Shown: positions 36,901-49,700, numbered from the stretch's first letter. The stretch: DNA of 64,000 bases from Endomychus coccineus (GCA_958510875.1 OY294068.1:198610315-198674314), one strand, 5' to 3'. Made by a program: numbers and translations. The notes: generated by a model not told the origin, from the letters alone.

Positions 36901-39488
36901 CTTTCAGATGTTCGATCCTGAAAAATAGTTCATTGCATTTGAAACCGATCGAATAAGCTTAAAATTATTCGTCAGATTCAGTATGAAGATCTATTATTAC
37001 CAGTATTTAAGTTATTTAAAATTATTTTTACGTGTACAATTCAGTGTGGTGTCTTCCTCCCGACTCACCTTGTATATATTTTTCTTCTTGTTTGCTATAT
37101 TTAAAAAATCTCCAGCAATTAAACTATAAAGAATCCATTCATGAAATTATAATTTCCGCGGAGAATCTAATGATGTCGCGTGAAATTAATAAACACAAAC
37201 GAAAGAACTGTTAGGAAATACAACATCCTTTTAGAAGGAAATGTCGGGTTGTCTGCTTATGTCATAACGTTAATTTCAATGGTGTTTAAACTATTGCTGC
37301 ACATTAACTCTTTCGGAATGAATAAGTTGAAAGTTTAACCAATTATTCCGATTGTATCGCACTTGTAATTCCTTCCAGTAATCATACATTGTCATCATAA
37401 AAGGCTTCACTTTGTTAATTCACATAATGATAATGCATATCGAAATAAGGGAAAGTAAAACGTGCGGTCGAACGTGTCTGGTTCGAATGATTCCTTTTTA
37501 CTTTCAGTAAACCAACGCATGAAATTAACCGTTATTTACCAAGTACCATGAATTGTAAAACAACTCAAGATAGCTAGACTGCATCCGATTAGACAAGACC
37601 GACCAGCAAGAGTTGTTCACTTGGTCGTAATTGTATAATGAAATAAAGGATTTTGTCTAAAAGGCGAGCGTAATGTCTTTTCAAAAACGACTATATTATT
37701 ATAAATGTAAGAGGAGTAGAAGCAAATGAATATATGAATATACTAATTTATCTCATGTCGTCTTTTGCCTGTTAACAATGATAATAATCTGGTCCAGATC
37801 GATCAGTAACGTTACAAACCTATAGTCCCAAACAGCTGTTTCGCTCCTCTCATAGATCATCAGTGGCACGAGCAAGTTTGCAACGTTACCGAAGGATCTC
37901 TCTTGAAGTTAGTCATAACCAGCATTCATCTATGATGAGATGTCCCACTAAGAAATCCTGCAATGTACCACATGAGAAGAGCGAAACAGCTGCCTGGGAC
38001 TATAGGTTCGTGACGTTACTGATTGATATGGACTAGAAAGACCTTATCATTATATGATAATGTACTTTAGTGACATGCATCATCAAGTATTCATTTTTAC
38101 AAACGAATCATTTTTCAAAAATCACTATCCTCAAAAAAAATCTTATGGGAATAAGACAGTGGCACAGGTCACAACATTTGAGAACAATATACCAAAAAAT
38201 AGTAAATTATATGAAAAATAAAAATAAATAAATATCTCCCAGGCCTATAACTTCTTAAGGAAGGAAGATCATATTGAGGTGAGAACACGGACATTGACAT
38301 CTTTTACAATTGTTTGTTTAAACACGACTTAATGAGGTAATTATATAAATATTACATATTCAAACATACCGCTCAACGAACTGCCTGGCTATCTCGGCTA
38401 TGGACTTGACATAAATCTTAGAGATGCGAGGCTGTAGCATTATTTGATTAACTTTTGACCTGAATCTCTGCCAATTTGCACCATGCCTATAATACACCAA
38501 TCAAATCAACAACAATTATGATATGTTACGCAAGAAATAACACCTACAAATGGGAAGAGTTTAATGTCAATTACTTTTATAACATTTAAATAAGTGTGTT
38601 GTTGTTATTGAAACACTCGTTAATAAACAATATGCAGACAGCATATCAAGCTTAGATACGACATGTATCAATACCGGAATAGAGCGAATTACAGGGCCTG
38701 AACAAAATAAGAACCCCCCAATTTTTTTTATTTTTTATTATACATGACTGTTTAAACTCACAAAAGTGAAGGAATAATCTTACTTACACCGCAATAACTC
38801 CTGCATTTTCTCCAAAAAAATCTTTCCTGTAAACGTGTTTGTAATAATTTAGAGACGGCATAGATGGTCTGTAAGGCATCACATCTTCCCGTCTAAACAC
38901 TTTTTCAATCTCATGAGGATCGAATAAGAATACCATATCGGGACGTCCAAGTAATCCTTCTATTTTTACGATTTTTCCATATTTTTCGTATAATTTTTTC
39001 GAAACTTTATCAATGTGTTCAATCTCAAAATCACCTAGAATTTGGAATGTTTAACGACATTTATTTATTAATTTAAGAAACGTCTATATTGATATATACG
39101 TGTTTTCCAAAGGAAATCAACAATGGGCATCAAAATATCAGCTAATTCCTTTATAGAGAGAACTAAGTCTCAGAATTTATCAATGAAATGTATTTAAAAG
39201 AAGTCCTGTGAAGTCATTTTCGCAATAATAACTCGAAATATTTGGAAAATAAATAGCATAACCAATATATGTATTTATAGAAAAATAAAACTATATACTT
39301 ATACCTATGAACGGAATGAATCTCCAAGTGTTTCCCAAAAACGGTTTGGATTTTGGCCCTGGAATATTGCTATAAGGGATGGCATTTTCCCATTGAGAAT
39401 CATTAACTTCCGTTTCCTCCAATAAGGATTTTGCGGCGACGTGATTGTACCGGGTGGAATTAGTGATTACGCGACACACCGATTTCAT
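33908..39488 (-). CDS. Mitochondrial-clan cytochrome P450, CYP12-like (gene B)
   Basis: Paralogue of gene A, convergent with it. Minus-strand exons: 39305-39488, 38788-39034, 38370-38486, 36841-36917, 36583-36778, 35492-35651, 35261-35424, 35130-35208, 34362-34568 and 33908-34015, giving 512 residues with consistent phases. Motifs: IPGPKSKPFLGNTWRFIPF hinge, I-helix MFLVGIDTTSNALAS with a normal DTT, KESMR (ExxR), FLPERW, haem loop LPFGFGKRMCLGRR with Cys461. The start is the ATG at 39488; the frame upstream has no better ATG. Exons 3-10 match gene A exons 2-9 in order, phase and near-identical length (117, 77, 79 and 207 bases identical). The first intron (39035-39304) is absent from gene A. 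No inactivating lesion is seen. Confidence 0.95.
34120..34145 (-). ncRNA. Hammerhead-ribozyme-like core (P450 B last intron)
   Basis: The minus strand reads CTGATGA, a short imperfect hairpin (GCTC...GAGTGC), then GAAAC and AGCTGCCCGG. Same repeat family as 37838-37863, with shared sequence continuing for ~80 bp. Confidence 0.4.
35652..36582. other. Intron 5 of P450 gene B
   Basis: A ~930-bp intron between the I-helix exon and its upstream exon. No exon, element coding or RNA gene is recognised. Confidence 0.5.
37797..38030. mobile_element. MITE-like inverted-repeat element in a P450 B intron
   Basis: Ends at about 37797-37855 and 37972-38030 are reverse complements (cagtaacgtt..., cctatagtccca, cagctgtttcgct). 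The interior is ~115 bp without coding capacity. Partial relatives lie at 34110-34220 and 31610-31650, in introns of both P450 genes. Confidence 0.75.
37838..37863 (-). ncRNA. Hammerhead-ribozyme-like core in the MITE-like element
   Basis: The minus strand reads CTGATGA, 14 bases of weak helix II, then GAAAC. The opposite arm keeps GAAAC but has lost the CTGATGA (reads CACATGA). Confidence 0.35.
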
Positions 39489-41110
39489 TTTCACTTCAAT
39501 TGAATACACTACCTACATGTATATTTTTAATGTGGTGTATGTAATAGGAATATACACTGCTTCCCCCTGAGCAAGCGATATTCACTTCCTTGCTCCCCAC
39601 CGCCGTATGAGCTATGAATCAATCCCCACATAATTATCTTCCTCCAAATAGAATTATAGTTAGTTATTTCTTGGCAATGTTGTAATTGAAATTCAATTTT
39701 ATAGTATTTTATTGTTTATAAGAGGTGGTAGTAACAGTTAAAAAACTGTGTTCACTTAAAATATAATCAAAGAAATATTTATCTTAATCTGAATTGGATT
39801 AAAACAATTATTTGTTTCCCATGATCATGTAAAGTATTTGTAATCATTCAAACCTGAGACCATAACTTCTTCAATGGAATATATACCATGTTAAACTTGA
39901 AATGATATCAGGAATACAAGTCGGTTTCTTAAAGGGAAATGTGATAATTGATACTTTTGATTACTTAACATATTTTAATACTTTTAATACTTTAATTTTA
40001 TTCAAAGATTTAAATATATATATAAGCATTCACAACACATTCAGTACTAGCAACTAGACTCACGTCTGAAAATCAATATAATTGTATATAAAAAGGGTGC
40101 TTGCTAAATATACAGCACTTCATAAATGTCAAATAATATTAATAGTATTCAGATAGTTTATAAGACAATTAGAAAAGCTTTAAACAATGATTAAAGTTAA
40201 ATATTAAAAATATTGAATTGTCTAACTTATTTTTATAATGGTTTATTTTGTTTCTTTCTGTTATAGTGAGGACAAAAATCGGATAAAAAAATACATCTGC
40301 AGTACAAATGAATACTTAGCAAATATAATTACTAAACTAATAATTTGATAAATAAATATGCACACCAGTTTTGTGATGAATAAAAGAGAATGTAATTACA
40401 ATTAAATCAATTAACATTAAATTAAATTCAAAATACTGCAACTTAGTGTAACTAACTAAAAAAATCAAAATTATCAAATAAGATTCACTATTAAAACCAT
40501 CATACCAAAATTTGCCTTATTGATTGATGAACCTGTTGAACACATTTTTTTCTAATAACAAACCAAACTTTTGAGGTGAAGTTTTAAAATACAAAGTAAA
40601 TTCTAACATTTTAGAAAAATTCTTCCCCTTCTAAACATGAATTTCTCGGAAACCGTTAAAAGAAACTCAATAATTATTATGGAATAATTGGCAAACCAAT
40701 CTAAATGGAATATTTAATGTTGCCAGACCAAATTCATCAAAAATTCCGAATAAAATAAACAGAAAAATTAATAAGTAGTATTTCAATTATTTAAATAATT
40801 TCAAAACAGTTATTTTTATTAGATTTATTGCTGGCATATAATTTTTGTAGCTGAGATCATGTTATAATAGTAGATACGATTAGAAAGTTAAGGAGATAAA
40901 TATATTTTATATTTCTATGAACGAAGAATGGACAGTGTCAATTTGACAGCTGACTAACCTAAAAAATGTATGTCAACAAAAGTAGCCCAGCTTCACCTTG
41001 CTAGATGCTAGTTTTATTTCAAAATGTGTCCACATCATTTGAAAATATGGATATCAACCCTAGAAGGATAGAAATTGATTGAGACTGCCAAGCGGATTAA
41101 AATATTTAAA
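39489..41110. other. Intergenic region between divergent P450 gene B and the RING gene
   Basis: 1.6 kb of AT-rich sequence that must hold both 5' ends. I cannot assign a TATA box, initiator or conserved motif, and see no element coding. Confidence 0.5.
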
Positions 41111-41994
41111 ATGGGTCAGAATAGTAGTAGTTCTCAGTCAAGTTCCCAATCCCAAATTCAGGACTTCATACCCTCATTTTTATCTCAAATGTTGAACGAA
41201 GAACCAAATACGCTGCTCTCAGAGGAAATAAATGAATTGACATACGATAAATTATTGCACACACTTGGCGAGTTGAATATATTGTAATTAATGAACGAAT
41301 AAAGATATATTCTTTTCCACTAATCTACTTTGTCTTTCAGATCCAAGCAGTGTTTGGACGAACAAGGAAGACAACTAGTTTTTGCAGTTAAAAAAGGAAC
41401 AGACACTTCAGTATTTTGGAAAGCAGTGATTCAAATAGCTTGTGTTAAAATAGACCCTGCCACACAAAAGGTGGAATCTTATCGTTTATTGAATTTGAGC
41501 GATTTTCTGAAAGTTTTCAAAACTTTAAAATGCCAAAGCTCCGCTGTCAACCAAAGCAAATCGTGAGTACTAATTATTTGCATTAATTTTATTTTTGAAC
41601 GAATGGTTACTTGTGTTGCAGGGATGATTCTTCATCTATATCCAGTATTTTGTCGAACCTCGATGAAAATCTATTAGAGAGTAATTCAGTGTGTTGCATT
41701 TGTTTTGAACGCAAACAAGAGGTTTCCTTGCCATGTACGCACAGTTATTGTTTAACTTGCATCGAAGAATGGTAAGCTAATTTGTCCATTTTTAATTTGT
41801 ATAAATACATCATTTACTTATATTTCAGGAATGAATATCACAATACATGCCCAATTTGTAGAGACACATTGGATAGCACTGATGACACTTGGGTGTTGTC
41901 TGAAGTGCCAAAAGCTGAGGAAATAAGTAAAGAAATCAGATCAAATCTTATGGAACTTACGGAAGAGAAAGATTCGTCTTGTATTACTTCGTAG
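41111..41994 (+). CDS. RNF141: RING-finger E3 ubiquitin ligase, RNF141-like
   Basis: Exons 41111-41283, 41341-41562, 41622-41771 and 41829-41994 give 236 residues, close to the ~230 of vertebrate RNF141. All three introns are very short (57-59 bp). The protein starts MGQ, as in RNF141, with Gly2 fitting N-myristoylation. A family-specific middle domain follows (LVFAVKKGTDTSVFWKAVIQ, residues about 67-110), then a C3HC4 RING from about 156 to 198 (CCICFERKQEVSLPCTHSYC, CPICRD) and the conserved tail WVLSEVPKAEE. The likely role is RING-dependent ubiquitin transfer; substrates are unknown. No lesion is seen. Confidence 0.92.
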
Positions 41995-43482
41995 CTATGA
42001 GGTTAATTTCAATCTATTCACATTTATCCATATAGAATACATGAGAAAAATGAATGGAACTGAGAGAGTTAATTTGCATAAACAATAGTTTAGGCTGAGA
42101 TAGTGATTATTATCTCATATGAGATGAAATGGAAGCCATTTTTTTAGCTGGTCTATTGAAAAACTGATAACCTACTCTTATTTTGGAAAAACCTTGGCTT
42201 CCGGATGGATTCCGCTTCAAAACTGTTTCAGTTCAAGCCTCAAGCCTATCCTGAAGATGTCACCTGTAATGGTTGGCGAAACGTCGGCACCAAGTCGAGC
42301 TACTGTGACGCGAAATCCATCCGGAAGTCAAAATTTTTCAAGATTAGCTATCCGCGGAAGTCTACTATTCAAGATACTCTTATTCCCAGAATCTGTAATC
42401 TGACAGATTATAGCAAATTTGATAATCTTGAGATAGTATGTGACCTTGACATGTTGATTTATTGAATTTTATTGATTGAGTTTACGAGAAAAACTATTTC
42501 CTTGGAACATTCTTAGTTTGTTGAACTTAGTAAATTGTCTATATAATATCAAAATTTAGTTGAATTCCCTTCAGATTACAAGATGATAAAATTTGGTGAA
42601 ATATAAGTCAGGTTGTGAAAAATGTCTATTCTTCAGATGATGTTTAGTTTTTTTGGAATCAATACAAAGAAAGAACTATTACTTTGTTTTTATACAACTT
42701 TCAATAATAATATGAAAACGTTAATATAGTTTCAACACTGAAGTGTCATTATCAAACATATACAAAATGTTTGATAATGGCACTTCGTTGTTGTAAGTAG
42801 TAACGTTTTCATTTTATTATTAAAAGTGGAATAAAATAAAGTAATTGTTCTTTCATTTGATCATAATATTAAATTATCACAGAGTAATGGCTTCTACCAT
42901 CGTTTTTGTAATCTGTATATAATTTGGTTAAATTCTTATCGGATTTAGAGGAATGACATTTTTGTTTGGTTATATCAAAAAACGAATCTGCGGATTCACT
43001 TTTCTTTTACTGAATCTGTCTGGCTAAGCGAGTTCTTCATTTAAGAATCTGAAAGACAACCGCTTTCAAGCGTTTATAATAAGGAGACTTCATTTCTTTA
43101 TGTTATTATCGTTTATTTCAACAGGAATTTCACGTTAGGTCGTTTTTGTACATGAAATTTTACGATCAAACGTGGTGATGACAAAAAAGTGAAATTTTTT
43201 TATGTGGACGCAGTCACCTATGGTTCGTGACATTAAAGATCGACTAGTAGAAGAATGTGTGTTATTTACACCCCATTGGCTAATCAGGCCTAAACCGATA
43301 GGTGGGCGTTTCGCTCGAGAGGAGGATTTTCTCGTTTACATTAACTACCAATAAGTTATGAACGGACTATAGTTTAATTATTTTTATTGATGAACTGCTA
43401 AATGTATTTTGTGCACATGATGTATGAGAGAAAGAAAGTATGAATGTGGAAATATAGCAATGTATACAAATATAAGGGCTTA
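41995..43482. other. Intergenic sequence with hairpin repeats
   Basis: 42197-42330 has inverted ends (cttccggatggattccgc and its complement) around a hammerhead-like core. 42725-42810 has two facing copies of a tttgataatggcact-type hairpin, with GAAAC on the minus strand of the left copy. The remainder up to the gap is unassigned. Confidence 0.5.
42251..42282 (+). ncRNA. Hammerhead-ribozyme-like core
   Basis: The plus strand reads CTGAAGA (fits CUGANGA), then a GTCACC...GGTTGGC hairpin with one bulge, then GAAAC. It lies inside a repeat with 18-bp inverted flanks. Helix III is not evident. Confidence 0.4.
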
Positions 43483-43682
43483 NNNNNNNNNNNNNNNNNN
43501 NNNNNNNNNNNNNNNNNNNNNNNNNNNNNNNNNNNNNNNNNNNNNNNNNNNNNNNNNNNNNNNNNNNNNNNNNNNNNNNNNNNNNNNNNNNNNNNNNNNN
43601 NNNNNNNNNNNNNNNNNNNNNNNNNNNNNNNNNNNNNNNNNNNNNNNNNNNNNNNNNNNNNNNNNNNNNNNNNNNNNNNNNN
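43483..43682. other. Assembly gap (200 N)
   Basis: Exactly 200 ambiguous bases, probably a fixed-size scaffold gap of unknown true length. Reading frames running through it are meaningless. Confidence 0.99.
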
Positions 43683-44400
43683 CCCACTGCTGGCTCACAC
43701 GAGATGTTCTTCGAGCTACGGGGCTACTCTTCCAAAAAAAATTACAGTTTCTATTTTCACCATTTTTAAGTGGTCTGCAAAATTTCTTATCCATGCGACC
43801 AATAGGAATGGCTCAATCGTGGGTTAAGCTCGCGCACACGCATAGATATTTCAAAAATGGAGCAAAATCGATTTAGAAATGCTCAAAATGGATAGCTATA
43901 TCCGATTAAAAACAATGCTTCCTTTACACTATATACTATGTATAGTGGGTGGAATGTTGGGAAAGGAGATAAGAATTGGAACTTTTCTTAAATGTTTGGA
44001 GTTTATAGGCATCAGGAAATATCTCACCAGTACCACGACTTCGCCGTTCGATAGAAAAATGAAGTTTGGTAGGATAATCATTCAGTAGCACTATTTGCTG
44101 AAGCTAAAATTCTAGATCTTAGAAAACTGTACTTTCTAGTGTGTACATCATATCTATACAAAAATAGAAATGAAATGACTTATATAGATCACATCTACAA
44201 TACAAGACAAGACAAATACCACAGAAAAGCATCTCTGTAAAAAATCAATAGGGCAGAGATGTTGGCTTTACCAAGGTAAGACATATTATGATAAATTACC
44301 ACCACAAGTGAAGTCCGCGAGAACCATAAAACTATTTAAAAGCAATGTAACTGGTTGATAACACTTCCAAATTTAAATTCAATCTTGAAGAATTGAAAAT
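43683..44400 (+). mobile_element. Dispersed repeat and 3' end of a LINE
   Basis: 43690-43860 is related to 13905-14055 on the opposite strand (shared gtctgcaaaatttc). From about 44190 to 44360 the plus strand has LINE-like C-terminal pieces: HRKASL near 44220 and then YDKLPPQVKSARTIKLFKSN before a stop. The latter resembles the usual last residues of Jockey/CR1-group polymerases. It is a degenerate fragment only. Confidence 0.5.
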
Positions 44401-45116
44401 CTAAAAAATTAAATGTTCAATATAGTTGAAATGGAAAAATTGAAGCTGCTCTAAAATACTATTGGTGAATGAATGAATAAATTGTTTTCTGGTTTTTAAT
44501 TGAATTCCTGTTTTAGAATAATTTTAGGATTAATTTAAATATAATTATTGAATTAAAATTCTGTTTGTAAACATTTATTATATTATATAAAAAATTCTCG
44601 GGAATTAGGTCACATTAACACTCTGTTATAAATGTTCGTCTTTACGTACGTTTCGGTCTCACGGCCATCATCAGAAGACTTATTTTGTCAAAAAGGGGTT
44701 AGCTAAAACTAATTAGCACAAGCGTCCATATCGCACAATTTTCAATCAAAAAGCTCACGCCTTCGAAACGAACAAAACCACGAATAATCGAAAATTGTAT
44801 CGTTAATATTAAAGTATAGATTTTTTTGTAACAAGAAACCACTGTTAAGTAATTTTCTCATAATGTACAAACGAATATTGCTATGGTCTCAAAGCAACTG
44901 GAGTTCGAAGCTATTTGTTTGTAATAAATCGACCCAGATGTAGATTTATGACGTACTTGAAAAGGTTTTAGACCTGCATTGGAATTTACTATACTTTAAG
45001 CGTTCTTCCTAAAATATACTTTTAACATTATAAAGACGTATGTAGGAATTTGCAAGAGTTTTAATTAATCAAGTTAGTATAAATCTGACTCAATCCCTGA
45101 ATATCATTCCTATGAT
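44401..45116. other. Spacer 3' of the Penelope-like remnant, with repeat cores
   Basis: AT-rich sequence. It holds the hammerhead-like core at 44650-44674 and the dispersed core cgaaacgaacaaaaccacga at about 44764-44791. Confidence 0.45.
44650..44674 (-). ncRNA. Hammerhead-ribozyme-like core beside a Penelope-like element
   Basis: The minus strand reads CTGATGA, TGGCCGTGAGACC (weak helix II), then GAAACG. It lies ~440 bp 3' of the GIY-YIG coding on the same strand. Penelope-like elements are known to carry hammerheads in their terminal repeats, so position and strand fit. Confidence 0.45.
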
Positions 45117-45625
45117 TTACAGAATTTCCCTTTTTATGTGAATCATCTCCAGGATAGATCTTTTATAATAATTGGTTTCTTTAGTTAAAATATTAACATT
45201 TTTGTAATCAAATTGATGGTTATAATCAAAACAGTGCTTAGCAAGGGCGGTGGAATTTTCTAAGTTATTATTTCTTGTGCTATACTTATGGCCGTACATT
45301 CTTTTTTGTAAATATTGTTTAGAGATTCCAGTATAAGTTCCATCACAATCTAAACAATTCAATTTATATACTGTGTGGGTTTGTTTATTTTTAGGTATTA
45401 CAGGTTTTAGATTTGAGAAATATTTCCCAACACAACATTTATATCGTACTTTTTCAAACATTTCTTAATTTTTTCTGAGGTCTCCGGAATGTATGGTAAA
45501 GTTATATAATTGTCTGTATTACCTGTTATGTTATTTTTAACATTTATTATATAATTTAAGTAATATTCACATACAAGATTTCTCCAAGATCTTCGTGAAG
45601 AACTGTAATATAAATACAACAATTG
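45117..45625 (-). pseudogene. Penelope-like retroelement, GIY-YIG endonuclease end
   Basis: The minus strand encodes YITLPYIPETSEKIKKCL, then after a frame change VGKYFSNLKPVIPKNKQTHT, VYKLNCLDCDGTYTGISKQY (the GIY-YIG box), ALAKHCFDYNHQFDYKNV and YYKRSILEMIHI before the stop. This is the C-terminal part of a Penelope-like polyprotein: the reverse-transcriptase thumb tail plus the endonuclease. The rest of the element is absent and one frameshift (about 45440) separates the halves. It is better preserved than the relative at 11.5-12.1 kb. Confidence 0.85.
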
Positions 45626-46766
45626 ACTATTGTGAACACAATGTATTATTAAAGCAAATAAATTTATTATTATTATTATTATAAAGCCCGGCAGATCTCG
45701 AGCTTGACCATAAAGGGGTGAGAGATGTATTTACTTGAAAAAAAAAATAATTGTATTGAACTCAATATACTACTTGCAAATGTATTACATCTTTATTAAT
45801 GAATAAAATATCAGTAGTAGTGTCGTTTTATTTATTTTCATCGATTTTCCAACATTTTATTTATAATTTTCTAGGATTGTCTAAATATAATTTTTTTTCA
45901 TCAATGAAAGATCAATATTTCAAAAGTTTGAATTTTCTACAATCATCTTAATGTTGAGACCTTGCCTCATTCTTGGTTATATTATGCAAGAAAATGTAGT
46001 AATCTCAAATTTTTTATTTGAGATTTTAATAATCTTCTGTCTAATAATCTCTGTAGTTGGCAGTTTCATTTGAATTGTCTGAATTAATTAAAATGCTAAA
46101 TAAATTTCAAGAATTAATTAATTTTTTTTATTATCTCAACGTTGAAAATGCATTTTAAAATAATATTTCATGAATATTTCGAGATAATAAATCATTACAA
46201 AATTCTATATCTAAATTCATTAATTTTTATTGAAATTGCTGATATTTTAATAGAAATTGCATTTTTTTTGCATTGTCTAGAGGAAGATAATTTTTGAATT
46301 AATTAATAGTTTAATTTTCAAGAGAAGTATTTAATTTTTATATTTTAATATACTAAAAAATTTCAAGGATGTGGACAAAAGAAAAAACAGCTACATATGT
46401 ATGACTTAGTGTAAATTTCTATTTATGGTTATAATACATATTTCTATAATTGTGATAGAAAAATATAAAATTCAATGCACCAGAATTATTCTGGTATCGA
46501 ATAATTTTTAAAACAAAATTCAAACACTTTACAAAAAATTCACACACAATAATATATAAATCATCAAAGCAGATCACTTATTTACAAATAATATATTTAT
46601 ACAATATCTTAATATAAATTGTTTTAAGTCTATTCAGAAATAAATCTTAAAATTTCCACTTTTAACAAGCCGATTCTAATAAAATAGAAACTGTAGCCTA
46701 TGAATAAAGTTAACATTAAATAACAAATCACAATCACTTCTAATAAATAAAAAAAAATCCGTAAAA
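45626..46766. other. AT-rich intergenic region, 3' of Spt2
   Basis: Very A/T-rich sequence with a short (att)n run near 45665. It probably includes the 3' untranslated region of Spt2. No other feature is seen. Confidence 0.5.
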
Positions 46767-49700
46767 TTAATATTTATGTTTCTTTTTCAAAAACGCTTTC
46801 TTTTTTTTATGTTGTTCCTCTAATTTAATATCTTCTAAATCTTCCATTATTCCTGAAAAACAATTTAAATATAAATTATCAATCAAATACATTTGTAAGG
46901 GAAAATCAATTAAGTAAAACAAATTAAAATATATTTTACCTATTTTAGCACTGATGCATTCTTCGCGCATTTGTTGAGCAAAACTAGTTTCCATATTGTC
47001 TACGTCATCATCATCGTCTCTATATCGCGATTTGTTGTATCCGAAAATTTCTCGTATCGCACTCGAATAGTCCTCTTCTTCTTCTGCTCCATCGTCGATG
47101 AAATCGTCCATTTCTGAATCCTCATCTTCGTCGTCGTCGTCAATAATCCGACCTAGAATTAATAAAACATTATGTTATGTGTCTCCAAAATTCTTATTTA
47201 AAAATTTGAATGACGTCACACTACGTCATCGAAGTGGTAACAAGATGAACACAACCCTGCAGACTTTCCGAGAAGAATTACGATTGTTCGTTAATAATTT
47301 TGTAACTTCCCATGATCGACTGTACTGTAATTAATTTTGATAGGAAAGCAATAAGGTTTGATTGATTGTGCAAATTCACACGATGATGTAGCTTAAATTT
47401 GAATTAACCCTATGCTCGAAAAACCATGTCCTTTTTTTGGACCCAAAAATGGCAATTTTTCGATTTTTTGCGTTTTGAGAGACAACTATGAGTTGTATAA
47501 AAAAATGTTCAGGACAAAAGTTGTTGGAAAAATTAATACGCAATTTTTGGCTCCGGTTCGAAGTCGATTCGAGATCGTGGGCCCAAGATAGGGCCCATTT
47601 AGTGCGTCTTTTTTTCGGTGGTCCAAATGGCGCCAAATTTATGTCTTTGAACCAAAACGCTTGAATTTTGGATATTAGGTGCAGAATAATAGAATCTTTC
47701 GAATGAAAGATCGATAACGCAAGTATTTCGTCTGAAATTCGCGGATTTTACAAAAATGCACAATTTTGACGCCAAAAAATTAAGTACGTCAAAATAACAA
47801 AAATCAAAAAAACAATAAATAAAAATACTATCTTCTCACTGAAACAGAATACGAAAAAAACAAAACTCTCAGACATATACTCAATTTTTCAATGTGCTAA
47901 AAAACACATTAAAGGAGGCCTATTTTGGACCCAAGACTTTGGATCAGAGTCAAAAATCGAGTATTTTTCCAACTTTTGTTCAAAACATTTTTTATACAAC
48001 TCATAGTTTTCTCTCGCGCAAAATCGAAAAAAGCCATTTTTGGGTCCAAAAAATGGACATAGTTTTTCGAGCACAGGGTTAATCCAAATTTAAACTACAT
48101 CATCGTGTTCAATCCGTCAAAATACATAAGAATACACCAAAATTGAATGCCTGGACTAATATGGTAATCATTGCCGATGTGTGGTTGATGTATCATCTTC
48201 ATAGATAACACATAATGCTGCAGACTTTACAAAAAGAATTACGTGAATCTAATTTATTTAAACAGTGCTCGTGTCGTTTTGTGTAACATTGCAAAATGGT
48301 ACCCTACATAGAGTATAATTGGTCGTCTTTCCAAGACTTCATCTATTTCTTACCATTCGCAATATATTTCCGGTAAGTTAATGATCTATGAATCTCAGTT
48401 AATTACTCAAATATAATAAGAAATTGACTTACGTTTGTTCACGGAAAGAAGCGGCTTTTTGGGAACTCGCCGAACATCACCTGGCGGGAACTGTTTGGGT
48501 CTCAAATTTCCCTGAGCCATCTGTTTGGAACGCATTTCAGCCATAAATGACTGACGAACATCTTTGGGTGGCAACGGTCGCGGTCTAGATTCGATTTTGC
48601 CATTCGGCGCTTGCGGTGGCCTGCCTTTGGGTTGATCTCTCGACAACGCCGCTCTCAATTTATCGTCGTTGCTCTTAACCGGCTGATATTTATTACCGTT
48701 TTCGATCGCGGAAGTTTTCCGGTCCAATTTGGACGGAAAAGGCCGCGCCTCGGGCTTCCTCTCGAGTTTCGGCTCGGGTCTTCTGTCCTGCCTGATTTCC
48801 GGTTTCCTCTCCGATCTGAATTCGGTTTTCTTGACGGGCCTAATCTCGGATTTCGTATCGGGTCTAAACTCCGGCCGTCGTTCCGGATTTCGATCTTTGG
48901 AATCCAATCGCTGCATGTGACCACCTTGCGCTGTTCTAAGAGGTTGTTTCGCGATAGTTGGAGCGGGAGATTTCCCAGGGCCATGAACAGTCCTGGCAGG
49001 TTCCGTTGCTTTGGGCGAGTTCTTCGGAATCCGGTTATTCACGGTATCTTTGAATCTGACGCTTTTACTGTCCGATGGCTTGTTACCGTTCGACTGGTTC
49101 TTGGCATCGGTTTGTTGCGATTTTTCTGGTACGTTGTTGCCGTTTCCGATGTTATCGGGTTTACCCTTGCGTTCCTTCCATTCTCGCTGCCTTTCCATTT
49201 CTTTCTTTTGTTTCTTTGTTAATAGTTTATCGTCATCTTTCGGCTTTTGTTCGATGATGATCGGTTCGAATTGTTTCTTTTCTGCGACCTTGAGGAGATC
49301 TGGGGAACAATTGAATAATATGTAACAAACATTCTTGTAATAGGTTTCATTTACTGAACCATACAATGAGGAAGATTTCTGAGGATCAAATTACTACTGA
49401 CAAGGGCTAGACTAGAGACGTTAGGCCGTGATGTAGAATTATTGACTGATAATAGAATCAAATTCAGAGCACTTTGAAGAAGTCTGTCTTTTCCTGCAAG
49501 CCAACCAAATTTAGATAATGTATAATTTGATCTTCTGCAATAAATGAAATGTTTCAATTGCTTACAATACTAAAACCTGAATCAATCTTTGGAACATAAG
49601 TCTCTTCAACAAAAAGAATTTGATAAAAACAAATACTAATATCATCATCTTTGAGCCAGGTTTGGGAAACAAATAAGGTACGCCACACAAGTAAAAGGCA

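Noticed and set aside
43367..43876. Open frames spanning 43483-43682
   Set aside because: They run through 200 undetermined bases, so length and content are artefacts.
48611..49325. Long plus-strand open frames of 203 and 104 codons
   Set aside because: They lie antisense to the large basic, low-complexity exon of Spt2, whose splice phases and homology are clear. Codon bias of that exon opens the opposite strand.
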